Position numbers and translations under genes: made by a program. Of a DNA stretch of 64,000 nt, positions 33,801 to 48,200 are shown one piece after another; the first letter of the stretch is position 1, and each line of letters opens with the position of its first letter. This DNA comes from Maea johnstoni (lineage: Eukaryota; Annelida; Polychaeta; Spionida; Magelonidae). The stretch covers positions 42,621,144 to 42,685,143 of the forward strand of contig OZ012690.1 in the NCBI GenBank assembly GCA_963942565.1, in the 5' to 3' direction. Below the pieces are notes generated by a model. It did no database searches. It was not told the DNA's origin and worked only from the letters and a program-made list of their open reading frames with translations.

Positions 33801-36129
33801 CATCTACCAGGTACTAAAAATACTATGTGATCTAAAATTTCCTGGTCATAATAGAGATGGGGTTAGCTAAAAGAGGGCATTTATCATAGCAGAAGCAATG
33901 AAATTGACATTTTATTATGAAGTTATTAAGATATATATAGCTGCAGCAGCTAGGGATGTCTGATTCATCCTCAGACACCCGCCCCTCTTCTGCATAGATG
34001 TAAGCTTATATACTTTCTTCTACCTTTTCATGATGACAATGAAATACTGAATTAGATAGAGAAGTTTTGCATATAATGTCAATTGAATTTAATACCTCAT
34101 GGTCATATAGAGTTAATTTATTCATACTTCGAGGTTGGGTTTAAGATATAAAGGGTTATTAAGGAGGGATGGTTGTTTTCAGAAAAGCAGTATTTTCGAC
34201 ATGAAAATATGAGCTTTTGCAAGGACTCCACAAACCCCACCCTTTATTCACAGCTGCAAAAACACTGTGGCACATAAAAGATTGGAAATCTCTCATTCAA
34301 ACTCTTACTAAGCATTCCAAATGGTTAAACAACCATCGGAAAGTGAAGAGAAGGTTGATAAGTTCTATGGACCTTTGAGCACTCTGTTTGATAACCTATA
34401 GGAGTGGGGTTACATGCATGTTGAAAGTCACTTCAAAGTATTATTAACCCTTCCAATGCCAAGTCCACTTTCATCCAGATCACACTTTGAAAACTATCTT
34501 AACCCTGTCATGTTGGTATTAATTGGAAAGCTCTTGCTGAGTACTATCAGATAAGTACCCATATACCAGCATTTCAATCGTTTTTCAGGTGTTTTTTTTA
34601 TCATTTTGTAATGGCCAAATCAGCATGAGGGTTAAGTGTTGATCAGCAGTGCAAGATAAGAGGAAGTACATATACACTGGCCTGAAACAGCTGACAAGCA
34701 GTTTCCAACCAAAATATCACGTCCCCTTCCGCTGGCAATCACATGACCAGCCCACTGGCCTGGATCAGCTGGCTATAAATAACTCAGTCTCACACAAACA
34801 TCCCATTAGCATAGGAGACTTGTCCAGTAACATTACACACAAATATGTACCCTCTATCAGGGTCTGAACACACAAACATCCCATTAGCGTAGGTGACTTG
34901 TCCAGTAACATTACAAACAACTATGTACCCTCTATCAGGGTCTGAACGAACAGACATCCCATTTGCCTAGTTGACCTGTCCAGTAGCATTACACACAACT
35001 ATGTACCCTCTATCAGGGTCTGAACGAACAGACATCCCATTTGCCTAGTTGACCTGTCCAGTAGCATTACACACAACTATGTACCCTCTATCAGGGTCTG
35101 AACGAACAGACATCCCATTTGCCTAGTTGACCTGTCCAGTAGCATTACACATAACTATGTACCCTCTATCAGGGTCTGAACACATAAACATCCCATTTGC
35201 CTTGTTGACCTGTCCAGTAGCATTACACACAACTATGTACCCTCTATCAGGGTCTGAACACATAAACATCCCATTTGCCTAGTTGACCTGTCCAGTAGCA
35301 TTACACATAACTATGTACCCTCTATCAGGGTCTGAACGCAAGCTGTCCCACTAGGGCAAGACTAGCTCATAGGCTATGATGTAATTCAATATGCTTTTCT
35401 CTATTCAGGTCTCTTAATTTTGCTTAAAATCTAGATGTTAGTTCCTGTGGCTGGTAGATAGGTGGCACCAGGTGTGGTCATCCTGACAAGTCGCAATCAT
35501 GGAAATTGCAATAAACCCATCATGGCCGCCTGGTGAGCAAATTGAGAACTAAATACTGAAAGACACTGGTTGATTATTAAAACAACCCTTTTTTACCAGT
35601 TTTGTATACTAGTGTATGTCCTTCACAATCAAAAAGACCAATTCCTGCACATAACTTGAAAATAATGCTAATGCACATTATTTCAATGAAAGATGTTCTT
35701 CTGTTTCAAATAATGAACATACTTTCTCCATGTTTCTTCACAAGTTTCCTATCACTCCTCTTGAGAAAATGATACTATGACCAGTGTCTGTTGACCTAGT
35801 CCATTTTGGGTAGGGGCGTGCCAGGTGCAAGTTGCACCCAGAACCCAGCCCAGTGACCTCTATCCCTCAGCTGCTAGTAATGCACAACTGACCTCTGCTG
35901 GTCATGAGTCATGAGTGACCAGAGGTTCTTGAGTGACCGGAGAACCCAGGTGCTCCATGTATTGTAACTCTGCAGACTGTAGACAGCAACTGAGCAAGAG
36001 ACAGTGAATCTGAATGTCACATCATGTCTCTGCTGTCAGAGACAAGCAGTTAGGGATAATGAACTGGATCACTCATGAGCAGATAATATCATTACTTAAA
36101 CCCTATCAGACTTTGCCTCTATATGGTAG

Positions 36130-36219
<90 letters not shown>

Positions 36220-39200
36220 CAAAACCTATATTATTGCATATCAACAATACCCTACTAAATGTGAACACTAATACTGCACATATTCAAGTACATGTATGTG
36301 GTTGAATCAAATTCCTTTAGCTGGCGTCCTGTTGACCGTATAACTAATTAGGCATGAAACATGACCGTTAGGGGACCAGCTGATTTCACTCATGGTAGAC
36401 GCTCTGCTATGTGTTATATAAACCTATCACTGATCTATGGTAAATAGATAGCTACTGAAAAGTACCGTATTTCTATTCTATTTTCTATCTTGTTGCCCAC
36501 AGAATTGGTAGTGACTAATGGGTACCGAACTAGTTTTCATTATTCAAATGCAAGGTGGTCTCTGTTTCAAAATGAATATACTTCCTTCATATTCTAAGAT
36601 TGAAATTGGCTAATTGCCCAGAATGTTCAAAATACCATCCATGAATTGATATGGCAGCATATTTTACCCCCGTTTTGTCATTTCCTTGAACATAACATTA
36701 CCAGGAATTTGTTAAGTCAATCTTGCTTTGTGTGACAATACGAGATATCAAACAGTCTTTACAGTGAGTCAATAAAGTGAACCACCAGAAATGTGAACAC
36801 CTTGGGACCTTCATGTAGGCTGGTGTGTTCACACCTATGAGGTGTTCACAATAGTTGTTCTCATCTTTGAGATGTTCCCAATAACTGTTCACATACTTGA
36901 GGTGTTCAAAATAGTTGTTCTCATCTTTGAGATGTTCCCAATAACTGTTCCCATACTTGAAGTGTTCAAAATAGTTGTTCTCATCTTTGAGATGTTCCCA
37001 ATAACTGTTCACATACTTGAGGTGTTCAAAATAGTTGTTCTCATCTTTGAGATGTTCCCAATAACTGTTCACATACTTGAGGTGTTCAAAATAGTTGTTC
37101 TCATCCTTGAGGTGTTCACATCTCTCAGATGTTCACAATAGGTATCTCTGAGGTACGTGTTCATAATAGCTGTTCTCATCTCTGAGGTGTTCATAATAGC
37201 TGTTCTCATCTCTGAGGTGTTCATAATAGCTGTTCTCATCTCTGAGGTGTTCATAATAGCTGTTCTCATCTCTGAGGTGTTCATAATAGCTGTTCTCATC
37301 TCTGAGGTGTTCATAATAGCTGTTCTCATCTCTGAGATGTTCAAAATAGGTGTTCGCATCTCTGAGGTGTTCACAATGAGTTTTTATTGTACATGATTTG
37401 AATGTTAGGGGAAAGTGGGTCATTCTAATAGCAACGACGCAGTATGTACATAGCTCTAGTATTACCTTGACTTCCACCCGCCCACTCAGTAGATTATTAT
37501 TATTCTCCTCAGCTGGCTGGACCAGCTGTTACTCTACAGTGACAGGATGACCTTCCCTGCTCCAGTAAGCAGGCCCTGAGAGACTTCATGGTCAGGGCCT
37601 GACATCCCCTTGGTCACTATGGGCAAGTGACCATTGACTGGTGCGTGCCTAGAGCACCATAGGTCAAACCTCGCAATTGTGATGATAACTATACAATAAA
37701 GGCACCTTTTGGAAAATGTTTGAGAGTGTTTTCGGAAATTAAGTCACAACTCTATAATGAATGTTTGTGATTTTTAGCTTTATCACTATGAAGTTATCTC
37801 CAAAAAGTATTTGGATGCTGAGGATACAATCCCGAAGACCTCTAGGCATTAATGGGTTTTCGCTACATTAACTGTGAAAAAGACAAGTAAATTGTGGAGC
37901 TGATTTGCCCCACCGAGCAGATATAGTTTTAAGTTGCACCATGGTCAACATCAATACAAGGGCCACCATTCTTGTCCAGACGTCCACTTCCTTGTGGCTT
38001 TGACCAGAACAGCTAGTTGTTTGTTAGACGCCAGAGTAGAGATAGCGTATCTTGGTTGCATGCGTCTGGGCAACAGAAAAATTTCTTTGTGCATTTCCTC
38101 AAATCTGATACTTTATCTGGCCACACACCCTTCTGCGTTCAGATAGCAGTCCGGAAGATAGGAGTGTTATCAGGTTGGCCATTAAATGCTAGTCACGAGA
38201 CGGGAACAACAGCTGCCAACTAGATCATCTCAGTTATGCTGACCAGAAGAGCTAGTGCAGAATAACTGCTTTCCTTTCACAACATGGTGCCTGATTTCTG
38301 TGATTTTATAAGATAAATTTATGCCAAATCATCCTCTAGGAGCTAGGTGGGAAATCTGTACCCCTAGCTTTCCACAACAGGCCTCAACGCTAACTCAAAA
38401 TGATACTGGCCCTATAGGACCAGTAACACCTAGCATCTACTGGTCCTGCAAAATGTTTACTGGTCCTACATTTTTTATTTAACATAACAAGAAAGAACAT
38501 TGCATAAGATTCACCACAACACTTATCTTTATGAATTTTATCTTCATTTATTTCAAAAACAATTGGGGACATTCTCAGGGGGAAACTTTTTAACAAGAAT
38601 GTCTCCAAATGTTTACTGGCCCTGTAGGACCAGTTGAGGTCTTTTTTTACTGGCCCGAAGCTGTTTTTGGGAATTTTTACTGGCCTGGGGCCATAGGTTC
38701 ACCCTTAGTGTCGAGCCCTGCACAAGTAAACACCTCTATATGTTTATGCAATCTGGCTAGCGCCATGCTTAAGATGTATTTATCAAAAGCTGTCTTAAAA
38801 GATAGATGTACTTTAATAACATGCAAAATAAAATAAATTTACAGGATTTAAATAGGTTTTTTATGGTCAGATGATTTTGATTGTATTTAGCATACCTTAC
38901 TTCGACCATCTGGTAAGAAGTTAAGTCTGGTAAGTCTCCTAGGCCATATTTAGATGTCATCCCTAATGAATAGATGGCACTACCCATACAACCCCCTTGT
39001 GGGCAATAGCGTGAACTATATCGACAAGTAGGTCACAAGCCCTGATGTAGGTGTATTAATGGCTTTACATATTAAGTATAGTAACGCCTAGTAGCTAGGC
39101 ATAGATTAGTAAACTGTAAACAGTGTGCCTGCCAGGCTGGCCACAGCTCCCAGCAGGCAGCCATAGGGACCGCCAGATTTAGGAGCAGGCCACTGCTGCC

Positions 39201-42200
39201 ACACTACCCCCTTTATGTAATGGGTGATCATGTTACAGAGAACGGACTCAGGATAGTACAGCCACTTCTAAATAGTACTACCAGTAAGCAGTTCAGGTGA
39301 TAAATGCACAAGACTTAAGTGAAATGTTTTGGTTCGGAGCAACCAACTTGAGCTGATTTCTAAATTGGGTAACTGACTAATGACCCCTAAGATTTCATAA
39401 ATCCCAGTTTCCATATGTGGGGTAGGCACCTTAACATTTTATGGTCACCTTTACGGGCAGAGTTTCATTTTGAAATAAAGTCACGTTCATTCTAGTATCA
39501 GCTTCCAGAACTATTTTCAAAGTCATACGTCATACCATAGTCAGGTACATATGTCCCTGAATGCCTGATCAGTCGGATCGATACACCTGGTTATGTGACG
39601 TTCAGATTACAGTGATAAACAAAGTCTTCCGTCTCTATGATCATGTGACTACCTACCTCATCTAGTAGGCTACTATTGAAAATCAATACTCTCCCCTGCT
39701 GTTACTTGCTAGCCTGCGTTTTCAAGCAGGAGGATATCCTCTTTCACAGGTGGGTGTCACTTCATAATGTCAAAACACTTGAGAAAGTTCAATCTATTCT
39801 TAGAGGGACGGGTTCTTAACTAACTGGGCTTGTAAGTATGAATTTAAAAGTTTGGGAAAACAAGGTTCATTTTCAGACAAAATTTAGAGACATTATGATT
39901 ACAAAAACAAATGTTATGTTTTAAATTAATTTTAAATGGTAAGTTTTAAATGAATTTCAGATATGTAAAGGAGTTCTGGATATTTGAACTAAATCGACAC
40001 CCATTACATCTGCCCCTATAAAATATTCCTCGAGGCATATAGTTTCTATAATGATGATATGTTTTGTACAAAAAGAGAAATAACCTCAAGACTCAATGGG
40101 TGAAAGAACAGAATAGTTTATCATTTTGTATGTTTTTGTATTCTATTGTTATATTATATTGTGAGACATCTAACTAATCTCATACAGATACAAATAAAAC
40201 ACAGGTGAATTTTTTTCATTTTATACTTTCTGTCAATGCTGATAAATTGAATAAATTATGCCAAGTATATGTAATGACCTAATGAGTGTTTGTTGCAGAC
40301 ATAGTGAACATTAATATTTCCAATAACCATGATAATTGGGGCAGAAATATAATTAGATTCCCCTATGCATCATTGCACAACTGCTAATACACACCCTGTA
40401 TTTTGGTATGAGCAATTTGAATGTACAAATGATTATGTTTCCATTGCACAACTGCTAATACATGCCCTGGATTTCGGTATGAGCAATTTGTATGCACCAA
40501 TGATTGCATTTTCATTGCATAACTGCAAATATGTGCCCATTGTTTTGATATGAGCAATTTGAATGCACGAATGCTTACATTTTCAATGAGCCAAGGTCTG
40601 ACTCATTGTGTATGCTTTTGATATACGACCACTAGAAACATAGTCTTATCTGCTCTCTTATCAAATGCATCCATTGAACTTCTTGTACTTGCATTTCATA
40701 TGTTTTTGTATGTTTTTTTAAACAAAATCTAGGTCAATGTGATTTGGAATGTGGAATGATGCAATGTTTATTTCTTGCTAAACCAGTCCAACTCCCTAAA
40801 GGTCTTGACTAATAGATAATAGTCAAGGGATATAGGATTACAAAGATACATAATACAGATACAAGACTTTCAATTACAAAATGGCAATCAATTTAATGGA
40901 AATCTGCAAGCTCTCACACATCCTATAAAATTGTAGCCCCTATCCAATTCAGGGATTCAGTTGTTTAGTAATTTGGTTATCACTAAGGTAGTAACACAGT
41001 TAACTAACTATTATTGTATGCCAAACGTCCAACGTACCATAGAAATAGCCATGTCCCAAGGGTCAAACCTTAGTTTTATCTGTGTTGTAGTTAATCCTTC
41101 TATAAGCAGCGGCCTAATCTGCTTAAAGCAGGGTGGCTTTAACATTAAGGGGATCACAGCCATGGCCTGGCTAAGTGAAACAAACAATGGCATGGTTCAG
41201 AATGCCAATCAAGAGGATTTGGGGGTTTAAAAGCCTAAATGATACAATGTCTTAATATTTTTAACGATACTGCTTGTTTCCCAAGGACTTAATTTTGTAA
41301 AATTTAGCATGCCAGTCTTAGGAATTTCGCAAATAAATAGTCAATTTTAAACTATAAAGCAGTACCAGTGTAAGAGATCTTAAACAACACAGTACTTTTC
41401 TCCATTCAATATTGATATTTAGTATTGTACCGAGTACCCATACTAACCCCATACTACAAGCCCAGCTTACCTTCACAGCATGCAGAAACCGGTCCAGAAT
41501 GGTCACGCTTAGAGCAAAAGTTTCTGGGTGAAAGTGGAACTTTTGGTTCAGCAGAGCCAGCCATCGGACGATTCCATCCCGCTGCTCCTGGCCTACTTCT
41601 GTCTCCTAAAAAACAAAACAAAAAGACATTGGATTTAGCACCAGTAATTCACAATAAAATATACTTTTTCTCTACTATCTATCTTTTAAGACAGGTAGTT
41701 GGTCCGAACAGGTGAACTAACACAATATTTCAATTTATTGGAATTGTGGACTGGGTGTTTGTAGTGAGGTGGTCTATTGAACAGGATTGACTACATTATC
41801 TAATCTTTATCAGCCTGCCCTAGGTTAGTTCTGGGTATAAGGAGGCCTATGGGGAGAGCTTGACATATAGCTTATTTCCAAATAGTCCAAACTGCTACAG
41901 ACCTACATTGCACTAAGCTGCCCAGCTGGACTTCCTAAATGTGTGGGGGCAAAATATAGGATACGACACAGACCACCACTATGATCAGGCTATATTAGGA
42001 ATTAATAAAGGCACCATTCACTTGACAGAAAATATGAGGAAGGGGTCCATCTACATCCATTTTTTTCAGATTGGTGGGTTAACATGATTGCTAGCAAGGC
42101 AAACTGATAACTACCTGATCAAGTAGGTGGCTGTTCAGGAGTCCAGCTTTGGTTGAAAACTCTGGGAGACAGCAGGACTTTGGGTTGTCGAATCACAATA

Positions 42201-45200
42201 GCCCTTCCTAAGATCTTATAGCCCTATCTAAATCTTACAGTTCTTTCACAAAAACAGATTTGAAGTTGTAAGCTATCCTTTCACTGTTACATTCCATTTT
42301 GGAATTGTACTAAAAAACAACTGATGTGTCAAATGGTGTTCTTTAACTGATCGCATTCTAGATATTTCTCTTAGCATGATCATAAAATGTCACATTTCTT
42401 ATAGCCAGCAGGGTTACAAAGGCCTACATTATTATAGCCCCACACAATTTTATTGTTGCCTCGGGCTATGGGGCTATGAGGTTAGCTTGACCCCTGCTGT
42501 TGAGCCCTAATGAACTATGACTAGCCTTAACCCTTCCAATGCTGAGGCTACTTTCGTCCAAAGCACAAGGACACAAAGAAACAGCTAAACCCTGTCATGT
42601 TGGTATTTATTGGCTAGCCCTTGTTGACTACTCTTAGATGAGTACATATGTGCCAGGGTTTCAGTTATTTTTCAGGTTTTTTGCATCGTTTTGTATCGGC
42701 CAAATTAGCCAACGGCAGCATAAGGGTTAATATAAGTCTACCTGCCAGTGTTGCTGGCTGGTGCTGCTTAAGCCGGCTTAGAGGTTGAAGTAGGTGTTGC
42801 TGCACCTTACACAAGGCTGGCGTGTGGCGTACAGGTAACAGTACAGGTAACGCGCCTCACCTGGCGCTCATCACCTGCCGTTAGCTCATCAGCTGAGCGG
42901 CCGGCCAGCCAGGCGTAATTAGAACAGATGGCAGCAGCGCCAGGAAGTGAGGAACTACTTTTCCCAGCCAGACACACTGTCTGCTCTCACTTCAAACACG
43001 CACATAAGCATCCATGTTCAGAATGATTCTACTGAGGTTTGATAATGCATTTGTACCATCAATCACACAGAAAATGTATTGAAACATGTGCAAATAAGTC
43101 AAATAAAATGAAACCTCAGATATGTGAACATGTTGGGACCATGACAATAGCATTCATATTATGGGGTGTTCATATCTCAGAGGTTTATTAATAATGTATA
43201 ATACAAATTGAAATTGTGTTTACATTAGGAGGTGTACACATCTCTGGGGTGACTGTATACAGTAAACCATCAAGTCCACCATGAAAATATTCCTACAACC
43301 GAAAAAATTAGCACAACCAGGGATAAATATAAGCTCCTTGGTTTCGACAAGAAAAACTGAGACAGCCATATATCTGGCAAACTATCTCTCTATAAAGGGA
43401 TGCTGAGTGCAGCACATTTATTTTTGTTCAGAATCTTCTAAATGAATTCTGCTCCTGTCAGCTGTAGCCAAATACTTCTTGCTGAATATCACTTTGCATT
43501 TAAAATGCTGAATTTGCTCAATGCTACACAATTGTGACAAACCTAAATAAACATGAATGCCAAGGATGATAAGCCAAAAATTATTTGGAGGGTCGTTGGG
43601 CATTAGATTCTGCTCAATATCTCTCCTAAGATTTTCCAATATATGTAAGCTATGGTCACAGAGCTATCACTAAATTAGTAGGGCATTTGTTTAGTGTTGG
43701 GACGATCATCGATTATAATCGATAATCGATCGTTTGCCTCTCTTTTAATGATTAATCGATTAAGAAACTGGCAATCGATTATAATCGGAAAAGGTGACAC
43801 CTAGTGGCAAAATATAGAATTAAATGACAGGCAAGTTGTCAGCTTTCTTGCTATGAAACTAAGCTCCAAAACACTTCAAAAGTTAGGTGCTAATAACAAG
43901 TAATTGTCATAGACTATCACTTGTTATTAGGCTCTAGACCACTAGTACCGAATTACTGCAAAAGTGCGAAGAACTGATTATGATTGATAATCGATCGGTT
44001 GGCTGCAACTGATTATCGATCATGAAATTGCAACCGATTCCCAACCCTACATTTTTTGGCACTACAGGCATGTATGGGTTAAAGAGCAAATGAGGTTGAT
44101 GCTCATCTCATCACGTTCACTGTTTCATATTGATTCATTATTTTTTTTCGCTTTAGAAAACTATGCCATTTAGACAATGGCCTAATCCATCATGCGCCAT
44201 GTGTGACAGAGTCATTGTGTTGTTGAGAGCTACATGTCATAATGCAGGTGGAGCCTACAGGCCTCTGGGCTCAGAGCTGAGAGGACAGACGGGGAACTAG
44301 GCCACCTCCTGCTTTGAAGAGGGATTCGAACCTTATAAATTTTAGCGAAACAATGTCATATTTCCTTAATGATGATACAATACCAAAACACTATTTCATT
44401 GATACTTTCTGGACTCAGAGCTGAGAGGACTGATGAGGAACTAGGCCAGCTCCTGCTGATAGGGAATGGCACCAATATGATATTTCCATAATGATACAAT
44501 ATCAGAACAATATTTATGTTGGTAGTTTCTGTCTCCCAGGGACCTAATTTTGTTTGATTTAGCACTGCCAGCTTTGGAAATTTTGCGAATAAATAGCAAA
44601 CAGCCTAAATGAGGAGGCAGCCAAGTATATTTAGTCAATTTTATATCATAATGAAGTATCAGTAAAACAGTTCTTATATGATACAATACTTTTTTGTATT
44701 CATCATCAGTAATTGGTATCATATTGAATACCAATACTAATCCCTATACCAGCACATCTGGACTGATAATAGAGAACGCACACCAGCATGTGGTAGAAAG
44801 TTATGTACATCACTCACATCTGTGAGGAAATATCCAACAATTATTGAGAGCACCTACATGAAAGTCCTATAAACATTCAAACAAATCAACTTTGCTGTGT
44901 TCGGTACAATCCAAGCCAAGAGATTGCTAAATAGCTTTTTCAATTAGAGTGACTATAAATCATTTGTTCCTCACCTGGTATATCATCTTATCTTGTTCAT
45001 CATAATCCTCATCATCACCGTCATCGTTATCAGCACCACCCAATTTAACCCATAATTACCCCTTTTATCATTAATCAACTCAATTTTACCTTAGAAAGAA
45101 AACACAATTTTTATTATGGTTTCCAAAATCAATTAAGTTGTTGAGGTATTTATACCTAAATCAGATCATCAGACCACTCTTATTCTAAATGAATCTATTA

Positions 45201-48200
45201 ACCAATACTATCTATTTGCTCGTCCCTGATGGCATGTATCGAACGACTGGATTTCCTGTTTGTGAACTGTTACATATCCCCCTAGATAACAGCTGTGTTA
45301 TGTTTAGTATGTTGATGCATATGGCTGGACCTATCCTTGTTGATTGATGACTGAACTGTAAAATTGTATTCCACAGAAAAGCATTATGAAGTATAAACAT
45401 GCTATTACTACCTCGCTACTTTTAAGCTATTAACATAGTTGGTCGCACTTGTAAGAATACTGATAAACAGGCTAGGTTTTCCAATAGAACTGATAATCCC
45501 CAGTGTCAACAAAAGCAGATGGCTCAATTGTACCAAGTGCTACTTATCAGACAGGTGGGTGCTCAGGGATCAACCAACTTTAACCCTTGCGGTGTCTTGG
45601 TAGGGGAGAGTCAAGCATTTAGTCACCTGTCAACATGGTAATATCTAGTGTTCAATCCAGGGCTTTAAGGACCTCGATAGCTCAAGCTGGGCGCACTGAT
45701 CAACTTGTAGCATGTACCAATATCAACTCATTGTCCACTGTCCATTTATAATAGTAACAAAGTAGCTCAGTTGGTTAGGCGTCAGACTAATAATCAATAG
45801 GGCCCTGGTTCAATTCTTGGCCGGGGCACTTTGGTCTGTCCTTTGGCAAGACAGTTTATTCCACATTGCCTACAGTCTACCCAGCTGCAAAATTGGTACC
45901 TACATTAATAAGGCAGTGCGTTATATGCTGCCAGCTGCTCTGGAATATCACTCGGGGGATTGAAATGGTTTCCGTATGTACTGGCCTGCTAGGGAAGGAA
46001 GGTTGTGTGAACATTTCAGTGGAAACAAGACTATAAATCGAATACCTCTATAATAGTGGTGGTCAATGACGGTATATAATGCCTGTACTACCGTAAAGTC
46101 TCGGAAATCTCGGCCGCCCTAGGAAACTCGGCCACTATAATTAAATCACAAAATAATTATTGGGGAAACTCGGCCACACCCAATCCATCTAAAGACACAT
46201 TTCACCAAATGTCGGCCACCCAGTAAATTACATTGATATCCCCAAAAAATAACATTTAGATTTCCAAAGTTTTAGATTATAAACAAATGTTTCTACTCTA
46301 GTGCCCCCATCTGCCAAAACACGATCGAAGTCCAGGCGTTGTGAGGTGGTGAAAGTTGATGACTTCGCGAAGATGATGAACGTTTCACGATCCAAGATAA
46401 AGTAAAAGTTATCAAATTAGGTTACATTTAACTGCCCTGTTTGAGCTATCGTGATAAATTTCCAGTTCCCAAGACTTAATCTCGCCGATACACATTCAGA
46501 AGTTTGTTTTGTTGTAAAGATTAAGATAGCCACGCGGTATATCTCGGCGATAATTGACTGTCTGGCAACAGTCAAGTTTGCCACAGTTGACAGCTGAGGT
46601 AATCAATAACACTAAACCACTCACCACCACTCACATGCTCTCATGCATCCCACGAAATGATATGCTTTTCTGGGGCCCTTATTGAATCTTATTATACATC
46701 ATCACATGTACAAGTACATCGCCATCAGCGGCGTCCGTCCCGGGCATGTTGTTAGCAACCGATTCACCAATATGCATTATTCCTGCCATGTGCTTGTAGC
46801 TTGGCCGATATATGCCGGCGCATGTCAATCGTTCGGCGCATGTCAATCGTTCGCCGTATGTGAAGACCGCCATTTTGAAAGTTTGACTTGTATAAAGTAT
46901 AATTCTATTCGTAATTGGCGTGCGGCACCAAGAATAAACAAGTAAACAACATATAAGGTAGGCAAATTCTTTTATTAGTATTTATAGCAGAGGAATGGCA
47001 AGTCAGGTAGGTGGACAATAAGAATTTTGTGCGGGAAAATTGTGTTCTTGTGTACAAAGTAAGTGATCGATTTTCCATCTAGCTTTTATTTCAATTGATA
47101 AAATCGGCGAATTTCGGCCACAGTGTCTAAGCTTTGATAGCTATTTTCAGTAAATTTCGGCCACCATCAGCCAACGAAAATCGTAATTAATAAAAAGTGT
47201 CCGAGATTTCCGAGACTTTACGGTAGTAGAAGAGGGAAGTGAGGGTCAATAATCATGCCTCAATATGCACATATAATAATTACTCTGAATGTAAATATGG
47301 ATGCACCCTGTTTACTATCACTTCTCTGCACCCTGTTAACTATCACTTCTCTGTCCAAGTTCATCAGCTGTTACTACATGCCCATATATGGTTAACGGGA
47401 AATATAGAATTTTGATGTCATGAATGAAGAGATATAGCTAATCAATGACATGATCCTCAATCACTAAGCATTAAGCACTAATCAAACTTCCTGTTGTTTG
47501 GCAAGTGATATCACATGCTGAGGAGGCGGGACCAGTCCTCAATAAATGCTGTTGTTATGACGTGATCATGTGACAGAAGGGGTGAATAAGCAGGAAATTC
47601 CAAATAAATGTTATAAGCTCTACTCAAAGTTTCACAACAGGAAAATTATACCAAGTGACGAACATGCATGTGTTAATCTTGGAACTTATGAAAAATCCAC
47701 GTGTAATAACCACAGAACTGTAAATAGGATGAAAGACCAAACATAAACATGTATGTATTTGCTATGTAAATATTTACAGAGAAGTATTATCAATTATACT
47801 TCCTCTAATCGATGATGCTATTCCCCTCATGCACAGAGAGGATATGATGGACTTCCTAGATACCAATTCTGACCCAAAACAAACACAATGATCACGTAAG
47901 CTTGAAGATAAAATAGGCAGGAGGAAGTAGACCTAGAGCGCAGGGGTCAAATTCTAAGGTCCCCCTCAGGTTAGACCTTTATCTCTATGGCCAGTCACCC
48001 AGTGACTAAATGGTATTGGCTATTGCAGAGGATGTTGAAAGATGATGAAACAGTAGGCAACACATCTACCAAGTAATCTGAACGTTGTCTGACTCCTCAG
48101 TTAAAGAGCAGGGCAGCAATAAACACAGGGCAAGAAAAATAATAACCTGGACCAGAGTGATCATCCAGAAAACATTAGGAAAGTTCTGCCCAGCTCTTAT

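Noticed and set aside
34785-35340. CRISPR-like array of regular repeats
   Set aside because: Units are contiguous 78-bp repeats with no unique spacers, in an animal intron.
36698-37477. Repetitive proteins such as MNTSEMRTAI tandem copies
   Set aside because: The 30- and 60-bp tandem units are multiples of three, so frames stay open on both strands. There is no start context, splice support or codon bias.
38390-38608. Short conserved protein also found at 62602-62826
   Set aside because: Both frames lie wholly inside the two nearly identical 343-bp MITE copies, so the similarity is that of the transposon.
45758-45830. Functional tRNA gene
   Set aside because: A and B boxes are present, but the anticodon arm does not pair well, there is no terminator at the tRNA end, and a SINE body follows.
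46682-46945. THAP-type zinc-finger frame (VCEDRHFES)
   Set aside because: Only a short match to the end of a THAP motif; the leading Cys pair and core residues are missing, and it sits inside a non-autonomous element.
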